64,000 nt of DNA, from contig CAWUHX010000127.1 of the NCBI GenBank assembly GCA_963922205.1, positions 496,001 to 560,000 on the forward strand. Direction: 5' to 3'. A program made the position numbers and the translations under genes. Shown here piece after piece: positions 55,634 to 64,000 of the stretch (position 1 is the first letter of the stretch; each line of letters starts with the position of its first letter). The notes under the pieces are model-generated. The model was not told the origin of the DNA and searched no databases. It worked only from the letters and a program-made list of their open reading frames with translations. Source of the stretch: Romanomermis culicivorax. Taxonomy: Eukaryota > Nematoda > Enoplea > Mermithida > Mermithidae.

Positions 55634-56452
55634 CTATAGTTTTATCAAATCTGTCACCCAACTATTGAATTTATCTGGGTGACCCTTCCATTTAACAAAG
55701 TATTCAGTTTTCCCAGCCCTTTTTCTCTTTCCTATAATCTTTTCTATAATGCAGACATCTGTAATCTCATCAACTTTCTGTAATTCTGGCTCATAAAATA
55801 TACCCTGTACGACTTCTCCCAGCTGATCTTCTACCCTATATACTGGAGGATATCTAGCTTTTTGCTCACGAATCACAAAAACTTCATCACTCCAATTGGG
55901 AGTGTAACCCTTCTCAAAAGTCCTTTTGACTTTGCTTATGTGTACCTTGTCACCGGGGATCAGTTTAAATTGTACACTAGACTTACATTTCCTGAAAAGC
56001 TTTTCAACAATTTCAGCTTTATTCTCATCAGTAACATCAATGGGAGCAACACCTATGGTCCTATGCCTAGTCGAGTTGTAAGAGCTTAGCAGGTGGGATA
56101 GAATGTTTAGGTACTTGTATGTATTATTTTGAGTAAAATGACGCCACATTCTTTCCTTTAAAGTTCTATTGAACCACTCAACAATGCTAGCCTTGGTTTC
56201 ACTAGCAGTTATGAAAAAACTAATGCCAAGTTTCTTTAATAAGGCCTGGAAGGCTTTGTTTGTGAACTCTGTACCAGCATCAGTCTGTATTTTTTGTGGC
56301 TTTCTGCCAGATTTCAAAATTGTTTGAAAGGCATGCAAAATAGATGATGTATTTTTATTTTTCAAGGGTACAGACCATGCAAATTTTGACAGGACATCTA
56401 TACAATTTAAAAGGAATTTGTATCCATCATTATGCCTGGCGAGTGAACTGAG
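55634..56452 (-). pseudogene. Polinton integrase with chromodomain, 5' truncated
   Basis: A retrovirus-like DDE integrase that inserts Polinton DNA into chromosomes. The core is readable from HNDGYKFLLNCIDVLSKFAW (first catalytic Asp), through IQTDAGTEF (second Asp), to KASIVEWFNRTLKERMW (Glu). The usual KASIVERFNR has W in place of R here. The C-terminus is a chromodomain (IIGKRKRAGKTEYFVKWKGH), common in these integrases and thought to steer insertion. The zinc-binding N-terminus is missing because a Gypsy LTR begins at 56453 within the gene. The rest of the frame is open. The missing part should lie beyond the retrotransposon's far end. Confidence 0.85.
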
Positions 56453-56933
56453 TGTTGAGGTGGGCTCAGGTGCACGTGTTCAGCTTCCGGCGTTGGTGCG
56501 CAGGTGGTTGGACGCGGCGAAAAGTGGCGAAAAGAAATGATAAATTTGCATAGGTTATTTCTGCCACTGTTTCACGTTTTTGCTGTCTTTTTATTAGTGT
56601 TAAAAAAGACTTGTTTATGGAGCGTCGCCGCCATTGTCTTTATTATAAGATTTTTGTTTATTATTTTATATTGGCGTCGCCCTTCGTCACCCAATACAAC
56701 TTGGACCTGTAAGTTGTTTTGTTTTGTGAGCGTAGTGGAAGGAGGCTTTAAGATTAGGAGTGGAGACTTGGGTAGGAGCTCCTGAGGTACGTGTCAAGGT
56801 GTTCTGCCTGAGGTTTAGTGAAAGTTCTGGCGAGTATCTGGTGAAACGTCTGGGAGAGTTTTGTGGTGTTTATTATTGTTGTTAGCCTGTGGTCAGAACT
56901 GTTGCTTAATTGTGACCCCACAGCAGCCTAACA
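56453..56933 (+). repeat. 5' LTR of a Ty3/Gypsy retrotransposon
   Basis: The 481-bp LTR runs from TGTTGAGG to CCTAACA, with TGTT/AACA ends. The likely target duplication copy on this side is CTGAG (56448-56452). The partner lies outside the window, so it is unconfirmed. A TATA-like TTATAAGATTT lies near 56641. Confidence 0.7.
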
Positions 56934-56935
56934 AG

Positions 56936-56953
56936 TGGTGGACTCTTAACGCC
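56936..56953 (+). other. primer-binding site
   Basis: TGGTGGACTCTTAACGCC starts 2 bp after the LTR, where a tRNA 3' end (CCA) would prime reverse transcription. The tRNA is not identified. Confidence 0.55.
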
Positions 56954-56960
56954 TCTCACG

Positions 56961-59900
56961 ATGGATAACCGGAGAACCACCAGAAAAATAACTAAACCTC
57001 CTGGGTTTTATTTGCAGTCACATACCGGAAAAGTGAAGAAGATGAGTATTCCGGTAGGAAAAATGTTGAGGACTCCTCCTAGGTCACATGAACCTAGTGT
57101 TTCGAATCTCGACTCTGCTGAAGAACACGCAGCGGTAGAAAAGGTTCAAGCACAGGCGCCTGAGACTGAAGGAAGGAGAGAGAGTGGAATTGCCGAAATG
57201 GCAAGAGTTGAAGAAGAGTTAAGGAGAAGTGGTTTTGAGATGGCTAGGAGAGCCGAGATTGAAACTACTGTAAGTGGTAGTGTCAGAGGTCAGCAGACCT
57301 TTGAGAAGGAGAGACCGACGTCGCCCTCGAAGTTGGTCCATCCGATGGCCGAGACGCTGGAGGAGATTAGACGGAAGTCGAAACCGGCGTGGAGGTCGAA
57401 CATGATGGACATGAACTACGACGAATATTACGAGGACGCGCCGGCCGATTTATACGACGACAAATATTCGAGGCGATACGACCCCGAAATTACGAATTGG
57501 AGTCGACGAGAGGATCCGAGGGATCGAGTCGATCCCAAGGACGTACGAATTAACGCGCTGGAAAAGAAGGTCGAGTTATTGATCAAAGTAATCGAAAGCG
57601 CGCAGGTCAAGGAAAAGGAGTCCGAGGATGATCAACGGAGGAAGATAGGTGAGTCTTCTTACCTTGAGAATAGAGTTGAGAGAGTAACTGAACCTAAGAG
57701 AGAGGTTCATTCAGAAGTTTATGTCAGGTCTCAAGAGGATAGAGACAAATATTCGGCTAGAGATAGAGGTTGGACTGAGGAGCCGCAGAGTTCGAGGAAT
57801 GCTGAACAAGCACAATCGAATGCCTACGGTTACTCAGAGAATAGGAGGTCGAGGGAAAGGAAAGTGACTATTTGCGACGAATCGTCCCAGGGAGAGGATA
57901 GGTTTTCTCGTCCTACTCCTTGGAGAGATACCGCAAATAGAGCTGACCTTAGCCCTGAGAGGAGAAGAAAAAGAAAGTCGAAGAGTCGAAAGAGATCTCA
58001 CAGATCTAGAGCTAGAAGTAGACATTACTCGGATAGTGATAATAGCAGTTCATCTACTTCGAACTCTAGCTCAAGTGTTGAAGTTGATGTGAGAGATGTG
58101 GTAAAGGCCTTGAAACATAGACCTTTGCATGATAGTATAAAGCCGACGGAGGCTTTGAAGTTTTTTACTGATCTGGAAAGTGAGTTTCTGGAGAATACGG
58201 CTGATAAAGTGAAAAAGGAGTGTTTGAGAAGGTTGTCTCAGAACACGGCGAGGAGGATAGCGAGAACATCCTCAAGTTATACAGAAGCGCGGAGAAATAT
58301 TTTAAAGTATCTCGCGCCGACTTATGATTTGACGATGCTCAAAAGAGAGTTGTTTAATATGAAACAGGAAGAAGGCGAGTCAGCCTTAGAGTTTTTAAAG
58401 AGATTGAGTAATCATGTGGATCTGGTCTATGCAGATCAGAGTGATCAAGTAAGGCAAGAGAATATTATTAATGCCTTCATTTATAAGAGTAGTCCGTTGT
58501 ATCAGACGGAGTTGCAGGATGTATTGCCATCGATGAAAACTTGGCAAGACCTTGCATACGCCGTAACACAGATTGATAAGAAATATAAGAATGTGTTTAC
58601 TACTTTTGGAGCCAAAGATAAACCGATTGTAGTGAATCAAGTTGTAGCGGAGGAGATGTGCCCGGAAATTGCTTTTGTCGGGAATGCTCTGTATGGAAGT
58701 ACTAAAAAGTATAACCAAACGAAGTCAAGACCACAAAATCAGTTGCAAAAGGCAGTAGAAGAGGAGAGAAGTGAGGAGAATGCGGAAGAGATGCTACCTG
58801 GTCCGTCGCCTCGTGATGTCAAAAAGTCTAACGAGGAGCAGGCCAAGGAGTCTTTTCTAGCTATTCTCTCAAAGGAGTGGCTACAATTGGTTCAGAAAGT
58901 GGATAAATTACAAGTTACTCAGAGTGAAGCCTTAAAAGAGTTGACTACTGTGAAGGCTGCGTCTGCTGAAAAGCAGAAGCAGTTGAAGCAGCAGAGACCC
59001 TATTGCATTTATCATAAGAATAATTCGCATGCTACGGAGGAGTGTAAGACATTAGCATACCGGCGTCAGCAACAGCAGCACGGTGGATTTAACCGTGGCA
59101 TGTCTAATCTGTATTATGGTGGTGATAGAAATGCTTCATATAGAGGAAGTTTTAGAGGAAGAGGTGGACCTCAATTTGGATTTAGAGGAAGAGGTGCCTA
59201 TTATGTAGGATTCCCCGAAGAAGATCAAATGTACGGGTATGACCCAGAGTTTGAGAGATACAGGGAATTCTGCAGACTTAGGGAACAAGGCATCCAGTTG
59301 CAGAGACAGCCTCAGTTGATGTTACCTGCACCAACTAGTCAACCTGCTATTCAGGGTAGTACCGTCCAGGATCAGTCTGGATCATTTGTTTCGAACCAGT
59401 CGCAACCTAGTTCGCATAACGTAATGGTGACAAGCCGTACAGATGTGGATGATGAAAGCGAAAAGAGTAGAAACAAATCTTCTAGTTTGGTTCTCGGAAG
59501 TATTATTCACCTGGATAAGGTGACACCTCTAGAGAAAGTGAAAGAAAGAGATTTAGCTCATGTGAAATATGGAAGAAAAGCAACGGACGTAGAGAGAAGG
59601 TTGTTGGAAAATTATCCGAAAACGGTTCCTTTCTACATAAATGTGGTTATTAAAGAAACGGCTACCAGAGCTTTAATTGATACAGGAGCTCAGTGTACGG
59701 TCATGTCTTCTAAGCTCCTGAAAAGGGCATTAGACGTTGATTATACAGTGTACCCTCGTATCCTTAAAGTGACTGTAGCTGATGGAAAAGTTGTGCATGC
59801 CTATGGGTATGTACCAGTTTGTATGAAGACTGAATTCGGAAGTTTCCCAGTCAATGCTATAGTGTTGCCAGATGCAGGTGAGGACCTGATCTTGGGCACA

Positions 59901-60434
59901 GATTTTTTGGCACACCCAGATTTAGGTGTGGTGATTGATTTCAAAAGGAATGCCATGACGATACAAGGCATTGAGAGGAAGATTGACGTAGTTCAAGTTC
60001 CTTCTGTAACTACTGTGCAAACGGTAATGGAAGAAGTAACTAAAGTCAGTGTGGCGTCGACTGATTGCATAAATCAAATTGTTTATCCAAAAGTTTGTCT
60101 ACTAAAGACAACTGTTGCAATTGTTGCATGTAGTAAAACCTACATTCCATATGGAACAGATGTTTTGATGAAGGCAAAACTTTGGGATCAACATGGAGAT
60201 GCCACGTTGAACGGAATTATCGTCGAATCAAAGGATTCTGAAAGGAAGTTCAGAATGGAGAAAGCGGTTGTAGACGGATCACAAGAGGAGTTTGTAGTAC
60301 TAATCTCCAATACCACAGGTTCTGGATGTCGGTTTGAGAGAGATCAAATCATTGGCTATACAGAATCTATGCTTATTGAAGATGATGATACGTACAAGAA
60401 GGTGAAGGAAATGAAGAAGATAAAGGAGGAATAG
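56961..60434 (+). CDS. Gag plus aspartic protease of the Gypsy element
   Basis: This 1157-residue frame starts 27 bp after the start of the primer-binding site. The first 340 or so residues are charged and RS-rich. A retrotransposon gag domain follows at about 370-530 ([13 protein letters not shown] and [10 protein letters not shown]). Next comes a zinc knuckle of the C-x2-H-x4-H-x4-C type (C682 to C695) and an RG-rich tail ([10 protein letters not shown]). A retropepsin-like domain has its active site at D907 ([12 protein letters not shown]). It ends at TAG (60432-60434), and pol continues in the same frame. That arrangement would suit stop-codon readthrough, or the TAG may be a mutation. 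The gene makes the particle shell and protease. Confidence 0.85.
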   Translation: MDNRRTTRKITKPPGFYLQSHTGKVKKMSIPVGKMLRTPPRSHEPSVSNLDSAEEHAAVEKVQAQAPETEGRRESGIAEMARVEEELRRSGFEMARRAEIETTVSGSVRGQQTFEKERPTSPSKLVHPMAETLEEIRRKSKPAWRSNMMDMNYDEYYEDAPADLYDDKYSRRYDPEITNWSRREDPRDRVDPKDVRINALEKKVELLIKVIESAQVKEKESEDDQRRKIGESSYLENRVERVTEPKREVHSEVYVRSQEDRDKYSARDRGWTEEPQSSRNAEQAQSNAYGYSENRRSRERKVTICDESSQGEDRFSRPTPWRDTANRADLSPERRRKRKSKSRKRSHRSRARSRHYSDSDNSSSSTSNSSSSVEVDVRDVVKALKHRPLHDSIKPTEALKFFTDLESEFLENTADKVKKECLRRLSQNTARRIARTSSSYTEARRNILKYLAPTYDLTMLKRELFNMKQEEGESALEFLKRLSNHVDLVYADQSDQVRQENIINAFIYKSSPLYQTELQDVLPSMKTWQDLAYAVTQIDKKYKNVFTTFGAKDKPIVVNQVVAEEMCPEIAFVGNALYGSTKKYNQTKSRPQNQLQKAVEEERSEENAEEMLPGPSPRDVKKSNEEQAKESFLAILSKEWLQLVQKVDKLQVTQSEALKELTTVKAASAEKQKQLKQQRPYCIYHKNNSHATEECKTLAYRRQQQQHGGFNRGMSNLYYGGDRNASYRGSFRGRGGPQFGFRGRGAYYVGFPEEDQMYGYDPEFERYREFCRLREQGIQLQRQPQLMLPAPTSQPAIQGSTVQDQSGSFVSNQSQPSSHNVMVTSRTDVDDESEKSRNKSSSLVLGSIIHLDKVTPLEKVKERDLAHVKYGRKATDVERRLLENYPKTVPFYINVVIKETATRALIDTGAQCTVMSSKLLKRALDVDYTVYPRILKVTVADGKVVHAYGYVPVCMKTEFGSFPVNAIVLPDAGEDLILGTDFLAHPDLGVVIDFKRNAMTIQGIERKIDVVQVPSVTTVQTVMEEVTKVSVASTDCINQIVYPKVCLLKTTVAIVACSKTYIPYGTDVLMKAKLWDQHGDATLNGIIVESKDSERKFRMEKAVVDGSQEEFVVLISNTTGSGCRFERDQIIGYTESMLIEDDDTYKKVKEMKKIKEE

Positions 60435-63400
60435 GAATATCAGACCTGCATGGTAAAGGAAGGAATGCCTGCATTATCAAAAGCTGATTCTGTAGAGTTC
60501 TATACTTCACTATGCAAGATGATATCGAAGGCAAAAATTTCGGAAGAGAAGAAAATGGAAGCTATAGAGTCTCTGTTGAAGTACAGAGATGTCTTTAGCT
60601 TGCCCGGTGATCCGGCTACTACAACCCCAGCTCTGACGTGTAAGATAGATACAGGAGATGCAAGACCTGTAGCAAAGCGATATTACAGAGCTTCAATTAA
60701 TAGTCGGCCAGGAGTAAGGCGACATATAAAGGAGATGTTGGATCAAGGAGTGATCGAGCCCTCGAAGTCACCGTGGGCTGCACCCTTGTTCCTGGTTGGA
60801 AAGAAAGATGGAACTACGAGACCCGTAGTGGATTTTAGAGGTATAAACGAAGTGACCAAGGATGATAAATATCCCATCCCGAGAATGGATGATTATTTAG
60901 ATTGCCTTGGAAGAGCGAAGTTTTATACGACTCTAGATTTGAAGTCGGGATATTGGCAGGTCCCGATGGAGGAGGAGAGCAAGGAGAAAACGGCTTTTAT
61001 ATGCCAAGAGGGCTTATTTCAGTTTAAAGTGATGCCGTTTGGGTTGAAGAATGCACCTGCTGAATTCCAAAGGATGATGGAGAGAATCCTTGGGGATTTG
61101 GTATGGAAAATTTGCCTAGTGTATATAGATGATATTATCATCTTCTCGAATACGTTCGAGGAACACTTAGAGAATTTGAACTTGGTGCTAGAAGCGTTGA
61201 GGAAGGCGAAGTTGACTCTTAAGCCAGAGAAATGTGAATTTCTTCCCGAGAAGGTGCACTTTTTAGGACACATCTTGGACGCGAATGGAATTTCTCCAGA
61301 TCCTAAGAAGGTCAAGGCGATAACGGAATTTCCATTCCCGGATTCTGTTAAGAAAATGCAAAGATTCCTAGGTATGCTACAATAGTGTAAGAAATTTATA
61401 CCAGACCTAGCAGCACTAGCTGAACCCTTGTACAAATTAACAGGCAAGAAGGGAACATGGAATGTGACGGAGTTACATTACACAACTTTTGAGAAGCTCA
61501 AAGTAGCATTGACCTCAGTACCTTTCTTAAGACATCCAATTTTAGATGGATCTGCACGATTCATTCTTCAAACGGATGCCAGTGGAATTGCATTGGGAGC
61601 AGTGTTATGTCAAGAGACTGACTCGGAACGTTGGGTAGTTGCCTACAATAGTCGGATATTGCGGGCAGAAGAAAGGAAATGGTGCGCCACCGAAAGAGAA
61701 TGCTTAGCTGTGGTTTACGGCCTTAAAATTTATAAACATTATCTTTTGGGCCAAAAGGTCAGGATTCAAACTGACCACAAACCATTATTATCAATGAGGG
61801 TGAATACACAGACTAATGACAAACTCAAGAGGTGGTACCCATTCATTTGCCAGTTTAATCACAAGTTGGAGTACGTGCCTGGCAGACAGAATGCCATGGC
61901 AGATTTCCTCTCCAGGAAGGAGGAACCGGATGAGCAGAAAGAGAAGTTGCCACCAAAATGGGAACTTATCTTTCAGAAGGAAGAAGTTAAAACTCTTACT
62001 GAAGACGAAGTCCTTAACCAAAACCACAAAGTTTTAGTGAAACAACTTCGGGAACTCAGAGGAGATGAAGTGGATGGGGCTGTAGGAGTCTTCACTCCGG
62101 TGAAGATGACCACAGCTTCAGTGGCTTCAAAGTATAGTGTTAGTGATGAAACTCAACTTAATATTTCTCCAGAATTTGATAATTATCAAACGCCTGAGAA
62201 ATATGAAATTGAGGCGGTAGTCACTAGACAAATGTCAAAAAACTTGCAGCAGGAGGAAAAAGGACATCCTCCTGGGCAAGCAAAACCTAAAGAAGAGGTG
62301 AAGAGAATATTTGAACCGGAGGAGAAGGAGTTTGAAGAAGCCCCAGAGATTGAAGATGGTAGACCGAAAGGGCTTATCTCAAACGCCTTGATGTCAAAGT
62401 TGCAAGGAAAGGATAAAGATCTAAAAGTGATCTTCGAGAAACTAGGTGCTAATAGTGGCACCAAGTCTCAAAGTAGCTTTTATATCGATCAAGGGATACT
62501 ATATAGAGAGACTTTTGGTGAGGCAGAGGATCAAGTTGTTGTCCCCTCTGTTCTCAAAAAAGTTGTCCTGCATCAGTATCATGGAGCAGTGATGATGACG
62601 CATCAAGGGTTTAAGAGAACCCTTGCTATTATTAAGAAGCGGTTCTGGTGGCCGAGCATCGAGAAGGATGTTCGGAGCTGGATCAGCTTTTGTCCGATAT
62701 GTCAAATTGCGACTCCAGGAAAGGCTACGATTCCGCCATTGAATCCAATCATTCCTAGAGGACCATTTGACATAGTCTCTGTAGATATTGTGGGAATATC
62801 TCCCATGAGCGAGAAAAGACCATATGTGATAGTATTTCAAGATTACTTTACAAAATGGGTGGAAGCAGAAATGATTCCAGATCAATCTGCTGTAACCATT
62901 GTGGACAGTTTTCTTCGAAATATTGTGTTTAGGCATGGAACCCCGGTGAAATTGTTGAGTGATAACGGTTCATGCTTTACAGCTGATTTGATGACGTCAG
63001 TCTGTAAATTGTTGGAGTGTCAAAAGATCTTCACAACTGCCTACCATCCACAAGGAAATGGAATGGTTGAAAGGTTTAACCAAACCTTGATCAAGCAGTT
63101 GCGAAAAGTTGCTATAGAGGATTCAGATAAGTGGGACAGATATTTGCAATCTGTCGTTTTTGCATATAATGCCACACCTCATACCTCAACAAAATGTTCT
63201 CCATTTGCCTTATTGAGAGGTCATGAGGCAAATTTTGGCATTAGTATTGGAGTTGCTAGAAACATAGTTCTGCCAATGAACTATGAGGCTTATAAGCATA
63301 TACTAACCGAAAGCTTAGTAGAAACTTATGAAGTCATTGCTGAGAATATCAGGAAGGCTGCGGAGAGCAGTAAAAAGTTTTTTGACCGTAAAGCAAAAGC

Positions 63401-63686
63401 TCATGATTATTCCGTCAATGATTGGGTTTTGCTGAAAGTCGATAAACAGAAAAAACTGGGTCTGCCGTGGCAAGGACCGTATGTTGTTACTGATAATAGT
63501 AGATTATCAGAGAATGTGCTTGAAATCGCTCACTGGAGAGAGCCGCTGAAAAAGCAGGTGGTATCCGTGAGCAGGTTAAAGCACTTTCGCTACGAGACCA
63601 GTAGATGGCTGCAGTCTAACGACGTGTCATCTAAGGACACGCAGTTTACTGTAGATTCAAAAATTAGTAATTATAAACTGCCGTAG
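60435..63686 (+). pseudogene. Gypsy pol (RT, RNase H, integrase) with in-frame TAG
   Basis: It continues in the gag frame. The order RT-RNase H-integrase is that of Ty3/Gypsy. RT shows KDGTTRPVVDFRGINEVTKD, LDLKSGYWQVPM, VMPFGLKNAPAEFQRMM and the YIDD box (VYIDDIIIF, near 61121-61147). RNase H begins near QTDASGIALGAVL. Integrase has the H-H-C-C finger (HQGFKRT to CPICQ), then DIVGISPM, LLSDNGSCF and GNGMVERFNQTL for the catalytic D, D and E. An in-frame TAG at 61383-61385 falls at a usually aromatic position just after RFLGMLQ. It breaks the connection between RT and RNase H. All else is open to the stop at 63684-63686. This copy is therefore probably inactive. Confidence 0.88.
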
Positions 63687-64000
63687 CGCGTAGCGCTGTG
63701 TTTTTGTGTGTGTGTGCGTATGAATACCCCCCCATATTTTTTCGTCCCGAATTGTGTATTTAAGTACAAATTGTAATTAATTGTATTTATTTATGTATTT
63801 ATCGCCTATTTATCATGTATTTTTAAATTTTTCTCGCGTAAATCTTAAAATTTCTCAAAATTTTTGGTAAAAAACCACTCTTCGCAAAAACCTAAATTTT
63901 TAAAACTTTTTTCGCGGCAAAAATTTTAAATTTTCCCGAGTCCGATTAATTTCGGAGGAAATAGTTAGTTGTTGCCCCCCAATTCTGTGAATATTGGAAG
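63687..64000 (+). other. 3' internal region of the Gypsy element
   Basis: Untranslated AT-rich sequence after pol, with a short GT run (63699-63718). The 3' LTR (expected to begin TGTTGAGG) has not started by the window end. Confidence 0.6.

Larger units (their letters stand above)
49063..56452 (-). mobile_element. Polinton/Maverick element, truncated by a retrotransposon
   Basis: Polintons are large virus-like DNA transposons. All recognisable genes read right to left: integrase, zinc-ribbon protein, 87-aa protein, packaging ATPase, two conserved Polinton proteins, pVI/pX-like protein, major capsid, adenain, penton-like protein, TBP and a C2HC protein. Spacing is tight, with gene overlaps. 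The right end is lost at 56452, where a Gypsy LTR begins inside integrase. The left end is placed near 49063 only because the gene-dense part ends there; AGTACTTTC at 49060-49068 is a weak candidate terminus. I found no terminal inverted repeat and no DNA polymerase B in the window. Five genes are clearly broken, with a possible sixth break in the 87-aa gene, so the copy is not intact. Confidence 0.9.

Noticed and set aside
58395-62936. Minus-strand frames opposite the Gypsy gag and pol genes
   Set aside because: They are shadows of the plus-strand coding sequence.
1-64000. CRISPR arrays, bacterial operons or insertion sequences
   Set aside because: No regular spacer-repeat array was seen. 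Spliced genes and Polinton/Gypsy elements show this is animal nuclear DNA.

Overview
The window is animal nuclear DNA, most likely from a nematode. It is AT-rich and carries spliced genes with GT-AG introns. It also has an intronless seven-transmembrane receptor of the nematode chemoreceptor type and a degenerate tract of TTAGGC, the nematode telomere repeat. No species can be named from sequence alone. Host genes are sparse. The clear ones are a six-exon aquaglyceroporin (8880-16633, +) and the chemoreceptor-like GPCR (27949-28917, -). A few other exon-like pieces are weakly supported.

The region from 1 to 48 kb is mostly transposon debris. It holds a BED-finger hAT fragment, a Harbinger transposase fragment beside a Harbinger-type MITE with a TAA target duplication, and three solo LTRs with 4-bp target duplications. 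A spliced, decayed hAT-like transposase gene is split by one of these LTRs. There are also tandem tRNA-derived SINE-like units, a minisatellite and a ~1 kb segmental duplication. A striking series of foldback elements has arms built from short units peculiar to each element; four of them, plus a smaller hairpin-type element just past the last exon, lie in or beside the 6.1 kb last intron of the aquaporin gene.

From about 49.06 to 56.45 kb there is a Polinton/Maverick element, all genes on the minus strand. In transcription order these are: integrase with chromodomain (5' end cut off), a 91-aa zinc-ribbon-like protein, an 87-aa protein, packaging ATPase, a small conserved Polinton protein, a second conserved Polinton protein, a pVI/pX-like core protein, major capsid protein, adenain-type protease, a penton-like structural protein, a TATA-binding-protein (TBP) homologue, and a 59-aa C2HC protein. 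Most genes have a TATA box, typically TATAAAAGTT, about 27-50 bp before the start codon. A virus-like element carrying its own TBP and near-uniform TATA promoters is the most interesting content here. Several structural genes carry stops or frameshifts, while ATPase, protease and TBP are open. No DNA polymerase B is visible.

A Ty3/Gypsy retrotransposon starts at 56453 inside the Polinton integrase gene and runs past the window end. It has a 5' LTR, a primer-binding site, gag-protease, then RT-RNaseH-integrase in the same frame. In-frame TAG codons occur at the protease/RT junction and inside pol.
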